Positions 34,073 through 43,587 of a stretch of DNA of 64,000 bases are shown here, one piece after another; positions within the stretch are counted from its first letter, which is position 1; the number at the start of each line of letters is the position of its first letter. The notes under the pieces were generated by a model, which was given only the letters and a program-made list of their open reading frames with translations, had not been told where the DNA came from and did not search any database. The DNA comes from Dyadobacter beijingensis DSM 21582 (GTDB taxonomy: Bacteria; Bacteroidota; Bacteroidia; Cytophagales; Spirosomataceae), in contig NZ_KB907789.1 of NCBI RefSeq assembly GCF_000382205.1, positions 620,001-684,000 of the forward strand, written 5' to 3'. The position numbers and the translations under genes are program-made.

Positions 34073-35188
34073 CTATCGGGCGATGGTAATCCGATACGCT
34101 TTGTACTGCCCATTCCGTTTAGACAGTTTCGCTACATAGAGACCGGCAGGCAAGCTCTTAACATTCACCTCCTTCTCCGGCACTAACGGTGAAGTATATA
34201 CCTCAACCCCTTGTGCATTATATATCTTGACACTGGAAACATTCTTCCAATCCTCTTCCGACTTGAAATTCAGCTTATCGCTAACTGGATTGGGAAACAA
34301 GGTGAAACCTTCCTTTTGTTCGAATTTCAGGTTTCTAATCTGGCTGAAAGCGAAGGTTCCATCCTTGTCCACCATTTTGAGGCGATAGAAATTGTTGCCG
34401 CCCAAGGGGCTATCATCCACAGCGCTGTAGTGAGCCTCCACCACACTTTCGCCTTTCGCTGGTAATGATTTCAATTTTCCCCAATCCTTACCGTCACCGC
34501 TACGTTGTATCTCAAAATAATCACTGTTTGATTCTTCGGAAGTCGACCAGCTCAGGGTAGCAATACTACCCTCGCGGGCTGTTGAAAAGTCGATCAAACT
34601 CACTGGCAAAACCTGGTTAAAAGTTCCTTCTATCGGCCGCCTGCCTGCATTAAAGTCTAGGTTTGTCCAAAAAGCTCTGAATGTGGTTCCGTCAAATGGC
34701 CGGATTGAAACTTTGTTCGAGCTTAAAACTGGGCCACTGAAAGTGAGTGTAACGGTTCCAATCAATGCACCGGTCCCATCCGGAATATCTGGTTGATTGT
34801 CGCGGATCAAGTCGATGCTAAACTCTCTCCAAGTAGGTCCTCCCAATGGCGAACCAGGGATTGAAGTGTTTACTGCACCATCGCTAAGAAAGGCCGGATT
34901 AATAGCAATCGTCGCGCTTGTAATTGTTATCGCGGCTGGATCGGGTGGTACCGGCCCCGGTACCTCAACATCGGACCTGATATTCATAAACTGCCAGTTG
35001 CTGTTATTCTGATTGCTAACGTCGTACCCTGTTCCCTTAGTAGCTCGCACATCAAACGTAAATGTCTTCTGGTCCGTACTTAGTATCCGCTTTTCGTATG
35101 TGATCTTCACGACCTGGCCAACGGCCTGAGAGAAAGAAATACATATCAAAGTGAGGAAAATAAACCATTTTTTAGAAGTCCTGATCAT
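34073..35188 (-). CDS. Secreted protein with type IX secretion sorting domain
   Basis: A 371-residue exported protein. Signal peptide about 1-24 (ending AVGQ). Residues about 25-190 form a beta-rich domain (VVKITYEKRILSTDQKTFTF), like the cohesin-like or lectin-like N-terminal domains of such proteins. Then LPVSLIDFSTAREGSIATL begins the fibronectin-like stalk (NSDYFEIQRSGDGKDW; NFYRLKMVDKDGTFAFSQIR). The C-terminal type A sorting domain is clear: FTLFPNPVSDKLNF, VKIYNAQGVEVY, LPAGLYVAKL. It should cross the outer membrane by type IX secretion. It lies 11 bp after the dockerin-like gene, probably in one operon. Confidence 0.9.
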   Translation of the reverse strand: MIRTSKKWFIFLTLICISFSQAVGQVVKITYEKRILSTDQKTFTFDVRATKGTGYDVSNQNNSNWQFMNIRSDVEVPGPVPPDPAAITITSATIAINPAFLSDGAVNTSIPGSPLGGPTWREFSIDLIRDNQPDIPDGTGALIGTVTLTFSGPVLSSNKVSIRPFDGTTFRAFWTNLDFNAGRRPIEGTFNQVLPVSLIDFSTAREGSIATLSWSTSEESNSDYFEIQRSGDGKDWGKLKSLPAKGESVVEAHYSAVDDSPLGGNNFYRLKMVDKDGTFAFSQIRNLKFEQKEGFTLFPNPVSDKLNFKSEEDWKNVSSVKIYNAQGVEVYTSPLVPEKEVNVKSLPAGLYVAKLSKRNGQYKAYRITIAR

Positions 35189-35199
35189 CGTGTTTGTAG

Positions 35200-37389
35200 T
35201 TAGTAATTAATGATTGTCGAATATAAGCCTAGTAGAAAGTTAGTTTTGAAAAGTGATCCATCCAGCCCGTCAACAATTCCATCCATATTTGTGTCTGCTG
35301 GATTGTAGGTATCAAAAAGACCGGCTTTGAATTGCGATTTGAAATATGCGCCGTCGGAACCGTCCACAACCATATCTTGATTTGAGTTTAGATCACCTGA
35401 TTGCATGCACCAAACGCCATTTTTTTGAATCATTTGGACGGGATCACCGAGTACATTAGCAGCTTGCGAAACACCGGTTGTAAAATCATAACTCACTGTC
35501 CCCGACGAGAAACTCTGTATCGGATTACTCATTATTGCCAGGTGATTTCGATGCTTCACCACCAACCTAACTGCCCCAGCCTGATTATTGAATGTCGGCG
35601 CCAGTCCATTCCTGTTCACAATACTTCCATCCGGTTTGAGCAGCAAAGCAGCACTTTGCAGGACCGTTTGAGGTGAAGATGCACTTCGGACTTCCACTAG
35701 CACCCAGTCGACTACTTCGCCGACTGCTCCGGCGGGATTGTTAATACTCGGGTAGGAACTGGACATCCCGTAAGGTGCGCCCGTCGGCAGTAAACCGGTG
35801 CCTCCATAAGTTTGTAAATCATTTCTCATTTTGGCACCGGCTCCTGACATCGCACCCTGAAGACCGGCCTTGAGGTTAAGTTGAACGTTAGTGGCACACA
35901 GATTTTGCGTAACTTTTACTTGTGCTGTTGAATTGTCGGTATTGTAACAGTCTAATGCTTGATCATATATGAATGCGTAGTAAGTACCTGCACCGACAGC
36001 AGTCGGGTCATTGACCTTGGGTGCTGTGTGAGTTGGGTTGTTGAACCACACAACTTGGGTGTTAGGAGGAACGTTGCTTGTTACTGTTTTTGTTAGATCT
36101 GCGGTTAGTATTGGGCAGGTGTTTGTTATTGAGCTTGGTTGGACGGTGACCTGTGCTGTTCCTGCTTTGCAGCATGGAGAATCGAATTTTACTATGACTG
36201 CTGAGGTGGATGTTGGGACTGAAAAGCAATTGGTTTCGGAATCGTAATAAAAAGCATAATAGGTTCCAGACATGGTGGCGATAGAATTTGGGACTGCTTG
36301 TCCCTGATGTTCACTATCGCCATACCATTTGATTGTTTGACCCGGAGAGAGCCCATTATATGCCCCTGGAAAGAGTTTAGCATCCAGTAAGTAGGTTAGA
36401 TCGGGACAATGGACCGTTACTGAGTTTCCAAGGTTTAACGGAACCTGTGTTGGTGTATGTGTTATAGTTAGTTTTGCATTAGACTGCAGATTACCAGCAT
36501 CCAAGCTATAACAACTATTTGCAGGGTGATAATAGAAGGCGTAATATTCGCCTGGCCCATGTTCCGTAGCGGAGAAAGGGATATTGGGCGCACTTAAATT
36601 GTCACTGTTCTTCCATACTACACTCGCACCAGTTGGCAGCGGAATTTTCACAGCACTATTAAAAGCACCTTCCCCCACATCTGAGCACGGAAATTTCGTA
36701 TTTACAGTCGTTTTGGTTAGTTCCACCTGCTTGCCAGGCGGCAAAATACAGTGTAGTGGTTTATCCCAGATATCAAAGTTAACAAAGCCCGTCCCCACGT
36801 CCGTATTTCCATATAAAGTAAAAGAAACCTGCGTTGTTGTCGGGGTGAACTGAACATATCTTAACTGCCATTTATTATAGCTATTTGCATCAAAATTAAC
36901 TTGTGACTTAGTTAATAAAATAGGGTTCTGTTCTACACTTCCTATATCCATTGTCGCTGATGACCCAAAGCTAGATAGTTGCGTCCTCGTTGAAATAACT
37001 CCATACTCCATTGTATACTGAACGCCTGGAATAAAACCAGAAACGACAAACTTTACCTTATCCTTTCCCGCTGGACCACTTTGCAGAGTAAGGAAAGTGC
37101 CATAAGTGTTTGTCCCAATATAATTTGTTTGTTGGCCTTCAGTAACCGATGGGGATGGAGATAGCTCAATGGTAGATCCTTGCGCTGATTTCCATAGATT
37201 TTGCCCACCTTGAAAATTTTTATTCGATACTGATGGAAAACCCGAAATTACTGAATAACCGGCACTTGGAACACAAGACGTACAAGGCGAATGCTGCATC
37301 GTTCCAGGAAAAAATTGCCCATATGAAAACACATTGCATAGCAGCAACACCCCAAGTAATAGCGTGATCGTTAGTAATTTCCTTTTCAT
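35200..37389 (-). CDS. Large secreted protein with Ig-like repeats and dockerin-like C-terminus
   Basis: A 729-residue exported protein. Signal peptide about 1-24. Residues about 40-215 are a beta domain rich in Ser, Thr and Gly. At least three similar segments follow (about 250-500), each with a W-containing strand and a YYAFYYD-type strand near a Cys-Tyr/Phe: VVWKNSDNLSAPNIPFS, IKWYGDSEHQGQAVP, VVWFNNPTHTAPKV. At about 590-660 is a strand domain with VRLVVKHRNHL. The end (about 665-729) has two EF-hand-like loops, DLNSNQDMVVDGSD and DTNMDGIVDGLD, as in dockerins, which bind calcium. It probably acts at the cell surface or outside. A broken paralogue lies upstream. Confidence 0.8.
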   Translation of the reverse strand: MKRKLLTITLLLGVLLLCNVFSYGQFFPGTMQHSPCTSCVPSAGYSVISGFPSVSNKNFQGGQNLWKSAQGSTIELSPSPSVTEGQQTNYIGTNTYGTFLTLQSGPAGKDKVKFVVSGFIPGVQYTMEYGVISTRTQLSSFGSSATMDIGSVEQNPILLTKSQVNFDANSYNKWQLRYVQFTPTTTQVSFTLYGNTDVGTGFVNFDIWDKPLHCILPPGKQVELTKTTVNTKFPCSDVGEGAFNSAVKIPLPTGASVVWKNSDNLSAPNIPFSATEHGPGEYYAFYYHPANSCYSLDAGNLQSNAKLTITHTPTQVPLNLGNSVTVHCPDLTYLLDAKLFPGAYNGLSPGQTIKWYGDSEHQGQAVPNSIATMSGTYYAFYYDSETNCFSVPTSTSAVIVKFDSPCCKAGTAQVTVQPSSITNTCPILTADLTKTVTSNVPPNTQVVWFNNPTHTAPKVNDPTAVGAGTYYAFIYDQALDCYNTDNSTAQVKVTQNLCATNVQLNLKAGLQGAMSGAGAKMRNDLQTYGGTGLLPTGAPYGMSSSYPSINNPAGAVGEVVDWVLVEVRSASSPQTVLQSAALLLKPDGSIVNRNGLAPTFNNQAGAVRLVVKHRNHLAIMSNPIQSFSSGTVSYDFTTGVSQAANVLGDPVQMIQKNGVWCMQSGDLNSNQDMVVDGSDGAYFKSQFKAGLFDTYNPADTNMDGIVDGLDGSLFKTNFLLGLYSTIINY

Positions 37390-37475
37390 AATTAATGTGC
37401 GTTTAATTGAGTAGTGTGTCGCACTGATAAATAGGTGATCGATTTTAATTCCTGCCTCATTTAAATTTCTTGATT

Positions 37476-37503
37476 CAAATCTACACCCCTCATTTCATTC
37501 AAA
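37476..37503 (-). promoter_or_regulatory. Possible promoter for the dockerin-like gene
   Basis: On the minus strand, TAGATTTG at 37476-37483 fits the TAnnTTTG box and lies about 86 bp before the ATG. A TTTG at 37500-37503 could be the upstream element, but the 16-nt spacer is shorter than usual, so this is tentative. Confidence 0.35.
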
Positions 37504-37597
37504 AAGAATCCGATGATTCATTGGCGGGATTCAAAAAACCATCGGAAAATTTACGTTGGATGCAATTCGGCAGTTACAAGACTGACCCAATTCTGTA

Positions 37598-38220
37598 CTA
37601 ATAATTAAGAAGTATAGAGAAATACCCTCCATTGAAACTGTTGTTGAACAGCGTTCCGTCCACGCCATCCACTGCCCCGTCCATCTTTAAATCCGCAGAA
37701 GTGTAGACATCGAATACCCCTGCATTAAATGCATTGGTGAAGTGCGTTCCATCCACACAGTCCACAGTGTAGTCCTGGGCGTGGCGACATCGGCCGTTCG
37801 CATGCACCAATTACCTCCTACCTGCCGCATCTGTGCAGGAGCAGTACCGTCATTGAATGCCTGGCCAGGCGCCGAGGTGAAATTGTAGGTCTTTGAGCCC
37901 GTAAAATTGGTGATTGAGGTGCTCATGACCGGCAGGTGGTTACGGCGCTTCACGACAAGCCGTACCGGCGACGACTGAGGATCGAAAGATGGCGGAAGTC
38001 CATCGGGGCCCAATACCGTGCCATCGTTTCTGAGCAGGAGGCTTTTCGATTTCAAGATTACGGAGGGGGCGACAGGCGCACCGGAACGATCCACCGCAGA
38101 ATACCACTTCATGACTGCATTCGGCGGCAGGGTAGAATTGACCAGGTCAAGATTCTACGTGAGGCGGTAAGTCTGACCATGCTGCGGAATGTGCGCCGTC
38201 GCTGAAAGCGAGCCTGCCGT
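37598..38220 (-). pseudogene. Decayed paralogue of the dockerin-like secreted protein (3' fragment)
   Basis: Two overlapping frames together match the C-terminal quarter of the protein at 35200-37389. One frame (from about 38112 to 37790) reads VRLVVKRRNHLPVMST and GGNWCMRTADV; the other, from about 37780 on, reads DYTVDCVDGTHFTNAFNAGV, then LKMDGAVDGVDGTLF and ends FSILLNY. They join only through a frameshift near 37776-37790. Further upstream the same frame has an in-frame TAG just before NLDLVNSTLPPNAV and a TAA before that. The rest of the gene is gone. It looks like a remnant of a tandem duplicate. Confidence 0.75.
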
Positions 38221-38242
38221 ACGTTACAGCCACTCGCGGATC

Positions 38243-38527
38243 TCAATTCCAGTCCGGCCGGAAAAGCGCGATCAGCAAAATGAAGAGCGCAGTAATCATT
38301 ACCGGAATGGCCATTACCCATGCGAGGATGGACGCGGTGGTGAGATCATTGATACATATAAAGTAAAGCGATGCGATGATAGCTGCGCTGATGGAGACGA
38401 TCACAATCCAGAAATGCAGGCTCGGATCTTCGAGCTCTTTCTTCCTTATTATATAGTAAAGGAAATATCCTCCTACTGCCAGCACGGCAGCGCAATCAAT
38501 CAAAAGGCCTGTTAGATAGAGAGCCAT
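38243..38527 (-). CDS. Small membrane protein, three helices
   Basis: A 94-residue protein from the ATG at 38527. Three hydrophobic helices are seen: about 4-25 (LTGLLIDCAAVLAVGGYFLYY), about 39-58 (FWIVIVSISAAIIASLYF) and about 68-89 (LAWVMAIPVMITALFILLIA), with a charged cytoplasmic loop RKKELED between the first two. No family recognised. It ends 22 bp before the pseudogene remnant and has no clear operon partner. The regular hydrophobic pattern makes a real gene likely. Confidence 0.6.
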   Translation of the reverse strand: MALYLTGLLIDCAAVLAVGGYFLYYIIRKKELEDPSLHFWIVIVSISAAIIASLYFICINDLTTASILAWVMAIPVMITALFILLIALFRPDWN

Positions 38528-38799
38528 GGCGTCGATCAGTTTTTGATGAAATAGTAGGTTACCACTGGTGTCTTAAGCAAATTTTATCCAGGCAATCGCG
38601 TAATAAAAATAGGATGAACAAACGGCGTAATATTATTGATTAAATGGCTATTCCGACTCCTCTTGACATGCCGGCGGATCAGGTCACGAAACGGAATGAT
38701 TTTCCGTTAGTGAACCGGCGACTGCCTTTCGTTCATCTCTATTTACTTTGAAATTGCTTATGGCTACATTACGCAATCACCAGACAACCGGCGATTTAC

Positions 38800-41700
38800 A
38801 TGTACCGATATCTAGCACTCTGGCTCGTTTTTGTAGTTTTTCCTTTTGCTGTCAGCGCACAGTTCGTCTTTCAGAATCTGAGGCAGGATGATGGTCTCAG
38901 TGCCAAAGATGTCCGATGCCTGTACAAGGACAGCGATGGCTTCCTGTGGATCGGAACTGCCAACGGGCTTAACAGATACGACGGGAACAGCATTAAGTCT
39001 TACACGGACCTCCAAACATCCGGTAATGTTGAGGTAAACAGCATTCATCCGATTGACCGGTCGGCAAATCTTTTGGTCGCGACTTCCAGGGGACTACGGC
39101 TCTTCAACAGGCAAAGCGGCCGATATCACAAAGACGCCCGCTTTCAGTCCCTGGCCGGCAAACCGATTCTGGCTATCAAAAAGGACGGGAACAATTGGCT
39201 GTGGCTTATCTCTCGTTCCGAAATCTTCATTTACGATGGAAAAAAGCTTGGAACGCTAACGGATGTATTTCCCTGGGCGGCGCGGATAGCACAACGAGAC
39301 CTTTCATTTGCCGCGAAAAACGCGTTTTGCTGGGACGATAAAAGAAAAGGTTTTTGGGTCGGTGGTTACGACAGTTTTTTTATCGATTGCCGCAACAAAG
39401 CCATTTACGATCATACCCACAACCCGTTCCAATGGCCGATTCTTGATAAAAGACAACTCACGGCCATCACATTGGATAATTCGCATCATTTATGGTATGC
39501 TTCAACGGTCGACTTTTCGCTTCATTTTTCCGATCCGGATGCTGCCACTGATACGGCGTATGTCCACCTCGATAAAGTCCGATGCACAGATGGCATCAAT
39601 TACCTGTTTGTCGACAGCCAGAACCGGCTTTGGATTTCGACATGGATGTACGCGGCATATTACAAACCCCCCGATGGCCCGATCAGGCAAATCGCGTATA
39701 GCCAGGATGCACCCTACTCTATCGCATATGGCTTCATTCAGGATCTGATTGAGGATCAGGAGAAAGACTTATGGATAGCGACCATCAACGGCATCAGTAA
39801 ACTGACATTCAATAACCCGTTCGAAGACGTTTATAAGCTGCCAAGTAGCTCTTTTTTCCTTCAAACAAACTTTGCCGCTACCAACGCGCTCGCTTTTGCC
39901 GATGATACCATTCTCGCCATGAAAGAGGATGGGATTATTCGCTTCCATATCAATAATAAATCATTTACGCATTACACAGCATCAGCGCGGACTCTGGTCA
40001 ATAATCGGTTTTTTAGCGGGGCCCATGCGGATGGTATCTGGTGGTTTGGCGGGCACGACGGGCTGTATTTGCTCAAACGAGGGATGACGAAACTTACCAA
40101 GTTTCAACACCCTATTCTCGGCAGGCTGCCGGCGCCGGTCAACTTTGTACTGGCCGACAATACCGGAAAAATCTGGTTTCATGTACTCCGGGACGCGTTA
40201 TACAGGTTTGATCCCAGCACAAACCAATGTGAACGCTTCGATGGGAAAGATTCGCGATGGGGGCTATTCGACTACAAATCCTGTCAAAGCGGCATCAAAT
40301 TACGGAATGGTGACCTGCTGTTTACCATGAAAGGCGAAGGGATATTGCGCTTTTCGAACCAGACAGGGCGCTTTTCACTGGCAGCAGTCCGTAATAAGGA
40401 ACACTTCTACGTCACCCAAATGGCCGAAGATAAGTCGGGAAATCTTTGGGTATCGGTCTGGGGACGCGGCCTTTTTAAGATTAATGTACAAGGGGAATCT
40501 CTGGATAGCCTGGCAACCATTGATGGCTTTTTAACCTCGCAGATTAACAGCCTTGCCGTAGACCCGCGCGGGGCTATTTGGGCGGCAGGAGCCAGCGGAC
40601 TCCTCTTCTTTTTCCCTGACAGCAAGCACATTACCCGTGTCAAAATCAATTTGGGCAAAACGTTGCAGGACTACTGGAACTTCGTATTGGCCGCATCGGA
40701 CAAGATTTACGCGGCAATGCTGGACCACGTGGTGGTTTTCGACCCGGCCAAGTTCGCGACTATCCCGGTAACGAGGCCGCCTCACATAACTTCTATCAGG
40801 GTTTTCGGCAAAGAAATCACCGATTTCCCGCCCCACTCGCTGGTTCTCGGCCCGGGTGAGGATTTTGTCACGTTTCAATATGCATCCATTAAACACCGCG
40901 ACGTGCCTTCCCTGCAATACAGCTATCAGCTGGTAGGGATCGACAAGGTATGGGTGAATGCAGGCCGGGATATGACGGTCAGCTACAACAGCCTGCCACC
41001 GGGCGATTATGAGTTCAGGGTTCGAAGTACAGACGAACACGAACGGTGGATGAAAAACATTACCGTCGTCAAAATCAGGATTACGCCCTACTGGTGGCAA
41101 ACCTGGTGGTTCTTCATGCTGGTAGGCTGCGTGTCCGGGGCATTCCTTTTCATCACTTACAATGGCTACCTGAGCAGAAAGCACAAGCGGGAGCTGGCGC
41201 AAACGATCGAGTATTTTGTCAACTCGGTATATGGCGAAAACTCTGTAAATGAGATATGCTGGGACATTGCCCGGAGCTGTACCCTTCAACTGCGCTTCGA
41301 AGACTGTACCGTATTTTTATGGGATGAGGATAAACAAAAATTGGTGCAGAAAGCTGTATACAGCTCCAAAAACCTGATCGAAAACGAAATCGCCGATCCC
41401 CTGGAACTCGACCTCGGGGAAGGGATCGTCGGATATGCGGCGAAGCTCAAAAAGACGCTAATCATCCCCGATAGCTCGCGTGATCAACGGTATATTTCGC
41501 AGGATCCCGGGAAGTTCTCGGAAATAGCGGTGCCGGTTTTGCACGAAGGAAAGCTGATCGGGGTGCTGGATTCGGAGCATAGTCAAAAGAACTTCTTCAC
41601 GGAGGAGCACGCGCGGACACTGGTCACCATCGCCTCCATCAATGCCAACAAAATTGCCGAAGCGCAGGCGGAGGAAGAGGCGGCAAAAAAGGAGATTATG

Positions 41701-42378
41701 CTGCTCGAAATCAATAAAATGCTGGCCGAAAGCCAGCTGATGGCACTGCGGGCTCAGATGAACCCGCATTTTGTTTTTAACTGCCTCAACAGCATTCAGG
41801 AATGCATCGTCACGGAGAAATACAGCGAGGCAAGCAAATATCTGAACAAGTTTTCCAAGCTGTTCCGCATGGTGCTTAATAACTCCGACAAGAATCTGGT
41901 ATCGGTGGAGGAAGAGAAAAACGTGCTGGAATTGTACCTCGAACTCGAACAAATGCGGTTTGAACAGAGCTTTGCCTACACCATCGATATTGATGAGGAT
42001 ATGGAAGCCGACGATATCCTGCTGCCCTCCATGCTTTTACAGCCGTATGTAGAGAATGCGATCTGGCATGGGCTAATGCACAAGAAGGGATACCGGGAGC
42101 TCAAAATCATATTCACACGGATCAGCGAAGACATTTTTCAATGCATTATCGAAGACAATGGGATCGGTCGGCGAAAATCATGCGATATAAAAGCAAAGAA
42201 TGCACATACAAAAAAGCACCAATCCAAAGGGTTGCAGATCGCCCAGGACCGCCTGAACCTGATCGACCGGCAGGGCCAGCATGCTTCGGTCGAGATTATA
42301 GACAAGTATGACGAGGCCGAAAACGCTACCGGGACCCTCGTCGTCATTGAGCTGTCCACGGCATTGGAGAACACCTGA
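38800..42378 (+). CDS. Propeller sensor histidine kinase: Reg_prop-Y_Y_Y-TM-GAF-His_kinase (LytS type)
   Basis: A 1192-residue membrane sensor. Signal peptide about 1-21. The periplasmic part is a two-component-regulator propeller: repeats such as GLSAKDVRCLYKDSDGFLWI, NRLWISTW and DLWIATINGISKL. A Y_Y_Y domain closes it (SYQLVGIDKVWVNAG; LPPGDYEFRVRSTDEH). One TM is at about 767-787, followed by a GAF domain (about 805-950, EGIVGYAAKLKKTLIIPD). The kinase is of the LytS/YehU type with phosphoacceptor His990 in NPHFVFNCLNSIQE and DNGIGRR. Its partner regulator lies 66 bp downstream. Such sensors often respond to glycans, but the ligand here is unknown. Confidence 0.93.
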   Translation: MYRYLALWLVFVVFPFAVSAQFVFQNLRQDDGLSAKDVRCLYKDSDGFLWIGTANGLNRYDGNSIKSYTDLQTSGNVEVNSIHPIDRSANLLVATSRGLRLFNRQSGRYHKDARFQSLAGKPILAIKKDGNNWLWLISRSEIFIYDGKKLGTLTDVFPWAARIAQRDLSFAAKNAFCWDDKRKGFWVGGYDSFFIDCRNKAIYDHTHNPFQWPILDKRQLTAITLDNSHHLWYASTVDFSLHFSDPDAATDTAYVHLDKVRCTDGINYLFVDSQNRLWISTWMYAAYYKPPDGPIRQIAYSQDAPYSIAYGFIQDLIEDQEKDLWIATINGISKLTFNNPFEDVYKLPSSSFFLQTNFAATNALAFADDTILAMKEDGIIRFHINNKSFTHYTASARTLVNNRFFSGAHADGIWWFGGHDGLYLLKRGMTKLTKFQHPILGRLPAPVNFVLADNTGKIWFHVLRDALYRFDPSTNQCERFDGKDSRWGLFDYKSCQSGIKLRNGDLLFTMKGEGILRFSNQTGRFSLAAVRNKEHFYVTQMAEDKSGNLWVSVWGRGLFKINVQGESLDSLATIDGFLTSQINSLAVDPRGAIWAAGASGLLFFFPDSKHITRVKINLGKTLQDYWNFVLAASDKIYAAMLDHVVVFDPAKFATIPVTRPPHITSIRVFGKEITDFPPHSLVLGPGEDFVTFQYASIKHRDVPSLQYSYQLVGIDKVWVNAGRDMTVSYNSLPPGDYEFRVRSTDEHERWMKNITVVKIRITPYWWQTWWFFMLVGCVSGAFLFITYNGYLSRKHKRELAQTIEYFVNSVYGENSVNEICWDIARSCTLQLRFEDCTVFLWDEDKQKLVQKAVYSSKNLIENEIADPLELDLGEGIVGYAAKLKKTLIIPDSSRDQRYISQDPGKFSEIAVPVLHEGKLIGVLDSEHSQKNFFTEEHARTLVTIASINANKIAEAQAEEEAAKKEIMLLEINKMLAESQLMALRAQMNPHFVFNCLNSIQECIVTEKYSEASKYLNKFSKLFRMVLNNSDKNLVSVEEEKNVLELYLELEQMRFEQSFAYTIDIDEDMEADDILLPSMLLQPYVENAIWHGLMHKKGYRELKIIFTRISEDIFQCIIEDNGIGRRKSCDIKAKNAHTKKHQSKGLQIAQDRLNLIDRQGQHASVEIIDKYDEAENATGTLVVIELSTALENT

Positions 42379-42444
42379 TTTTCAGTCAAAACAAATATTT
42401 CAACATACACAGCACCTATTTTACACCATAATACCCTGAACGTT

Positions 42445-43197
42445 ATGCTTAAAACACTAATCATCGATGACGAACAGAAAGCACGCAATGTTCTGAATCA
42501 CTACCTCAAAAATGCGGTCAGGCAGGAAATCGAGGCCCGCCATGCCGAATCGGTCGAAGAGGCACTTAAAGTGCTGGAAGACTATCAGCCCGACATTGTC
42601 TTTCTGGACGTGGAAATGCCGCACCAAAACGGTTTCGAATTTTTACTGGCCCGCAAAAATCCGCCTTACGACATTGTTTTTACCACCGCATTCAACCAGT
42701 ATGCCATCCAGGCGATCCGGTTCAGCGCGTTGGATTACCTGCTGAAACCGGTAGACCCCGAGGAACTGCAAGCGGCCGTGGACAGGCACCTCGAAAAGGT
42801 GAATGGGGCCAAACAGGAAACCCAGCAACTCTACGAAAACCTTGTCCACAACATTGAGAAAAAAAATGTACGCGATTTCAGGCTGGCCGTGCCCACCAGC
42901 GAAGGCGTCTTCTTTTTTACGCTGGACGAAATTCTGAGGCTGGAAGCCGACAAAAATTACACCTCCATTCACCTGGTAGGGAAGCGGCCCTTCCTGGCCA
43001 GCAAAACACTCAAACATTTCGACGAAATGCTCGGCGAGTTCAACTTCATCCGTACGCATAAGTCGCATTTAGTGAATCCCAAATACATCAAGCAGGTGAC
43101 GCATAACAACCAGTTCCTGCTCCTGTCCGATGGCTCACGGATCGAGATTTCCAGACGCAAGAAGGAACTCGTCCAGCAATACCTGAAATTGAAATAA
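42445..43197 (+). CDS. LytTR-family response regulator
   Basis: A 250-residue regulator and the evident partner of the kinase upstream. Receiver domain: IIDDEQKARN, Asp55 in IVFLDVEMPHQNGFEF, Thr in FTTAFNQYAIQ, and Lys in DYLLKPVDPEEL. The C-terminal LytTR DNA-binding domain (about 148-250) shows ILRLEADKNYTSIHL, RTHKSHLVNPKYIKQV and LLLSDGSRIEISRRKK. It should bind direct-repeat sites on DNA when phosphorylated. Targets are not evident; the secreted cassette at 44.5-47.8 kb, behind a strong promoter with 40-bp-spaced direct repeats, is a possibility only. Its stop is 3 bp from the stop of the convergent DUF3037 gene. Confidence 0.93.
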   Translation: MLKTLIIDDEQKARNVLNHYLKNAVRQEIEARHAESVEEALKVLEDYQPDIVFLDVEMPHQNGFEFLLARKNPPYDIVFTTAFNQYAIQAIRFSALDYLLKPVDPEELQAAVDRHLEKVNGAKQETQQLYENLVHNIEKKNVRDFRLAVPTSEGVFFFTLDEILRLEADKNYTSIHLVGKRPFLASKTLKHFDEMLGEFNFIRTHKSHLVNPKYIKQVTHNNQFLLLSDGSRIEISRRKKELVQQYLKLK

Positions 43198-43200
43198 GCC

Positions 43201-43587
43201 CTATTTTACCTGTTGCTCGAAAAGTCTCTTCAAAGTCTCTTCCGGGTCTGTACAAAAGCCGGGGTGGACTTTGGAGGCTTGCAACACAGTACTGCGCGTT
43301 GCCGTAAGCCACCGGAAACGCGATGCGGCCGGCAATGTGGCAATAGGCCCCCCAATTTGACGGTTACCTTCGCAAATGAGCTTGAATGCCCGCAGATAAG
43401 CCTCAATTTCGGACAGGTCGCTCTCGCGCGTGAATGCCTGCAGGCGCGCGGCGTCGATTTCCGAAAGGCACCCAAGAAACCCGCGCGACGGGCAATACAA
43501 TACCACCCCTACATTCATGAATTCCTCACGCTCCACACGGGGTACGACGCGCAGGATCGCATATTCGTATAAAACGCTATCTGGCAT
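43201..43587 (-). CDS. DUF3037 family protein
   Basis: A 128-residue soluble protein with the DUF3037 start YEYAILRVVPRVEREEFMNV followed by GVVLYCP, then LSEIEAYLRAFKLICEG and SRFRWLTATRSTVLQASKVHPG. Function unknown. Its start overlaps the end of the HipA-like kinase gene by 11 bp, and I recall this pair as recurring in bacteria, so they likely act together. Possible roles are a substrate adaptor or regulator of the kinase; neither is shown by the sequence. Confidence 0.88.
   Translation of the reverse strand: MPDSVLYEYAILRVVPRVEREEFMNVGVVLYCPSRGFLGCLSEIDAARLQAFTRESDLSEIEAYLRAFKLICEGNRQIGGPIATLPAASRFRWLTATRSTVLQASKVHPGFCTDPEETLKRLFEQQVK

Noticed and set aside
38644..38751. 35-codon plus-strand ORF upstream of the propeller kinase
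   Set aside because: No hydrophobic or charged pattern, no conserved context, and such a length is expected by chance.
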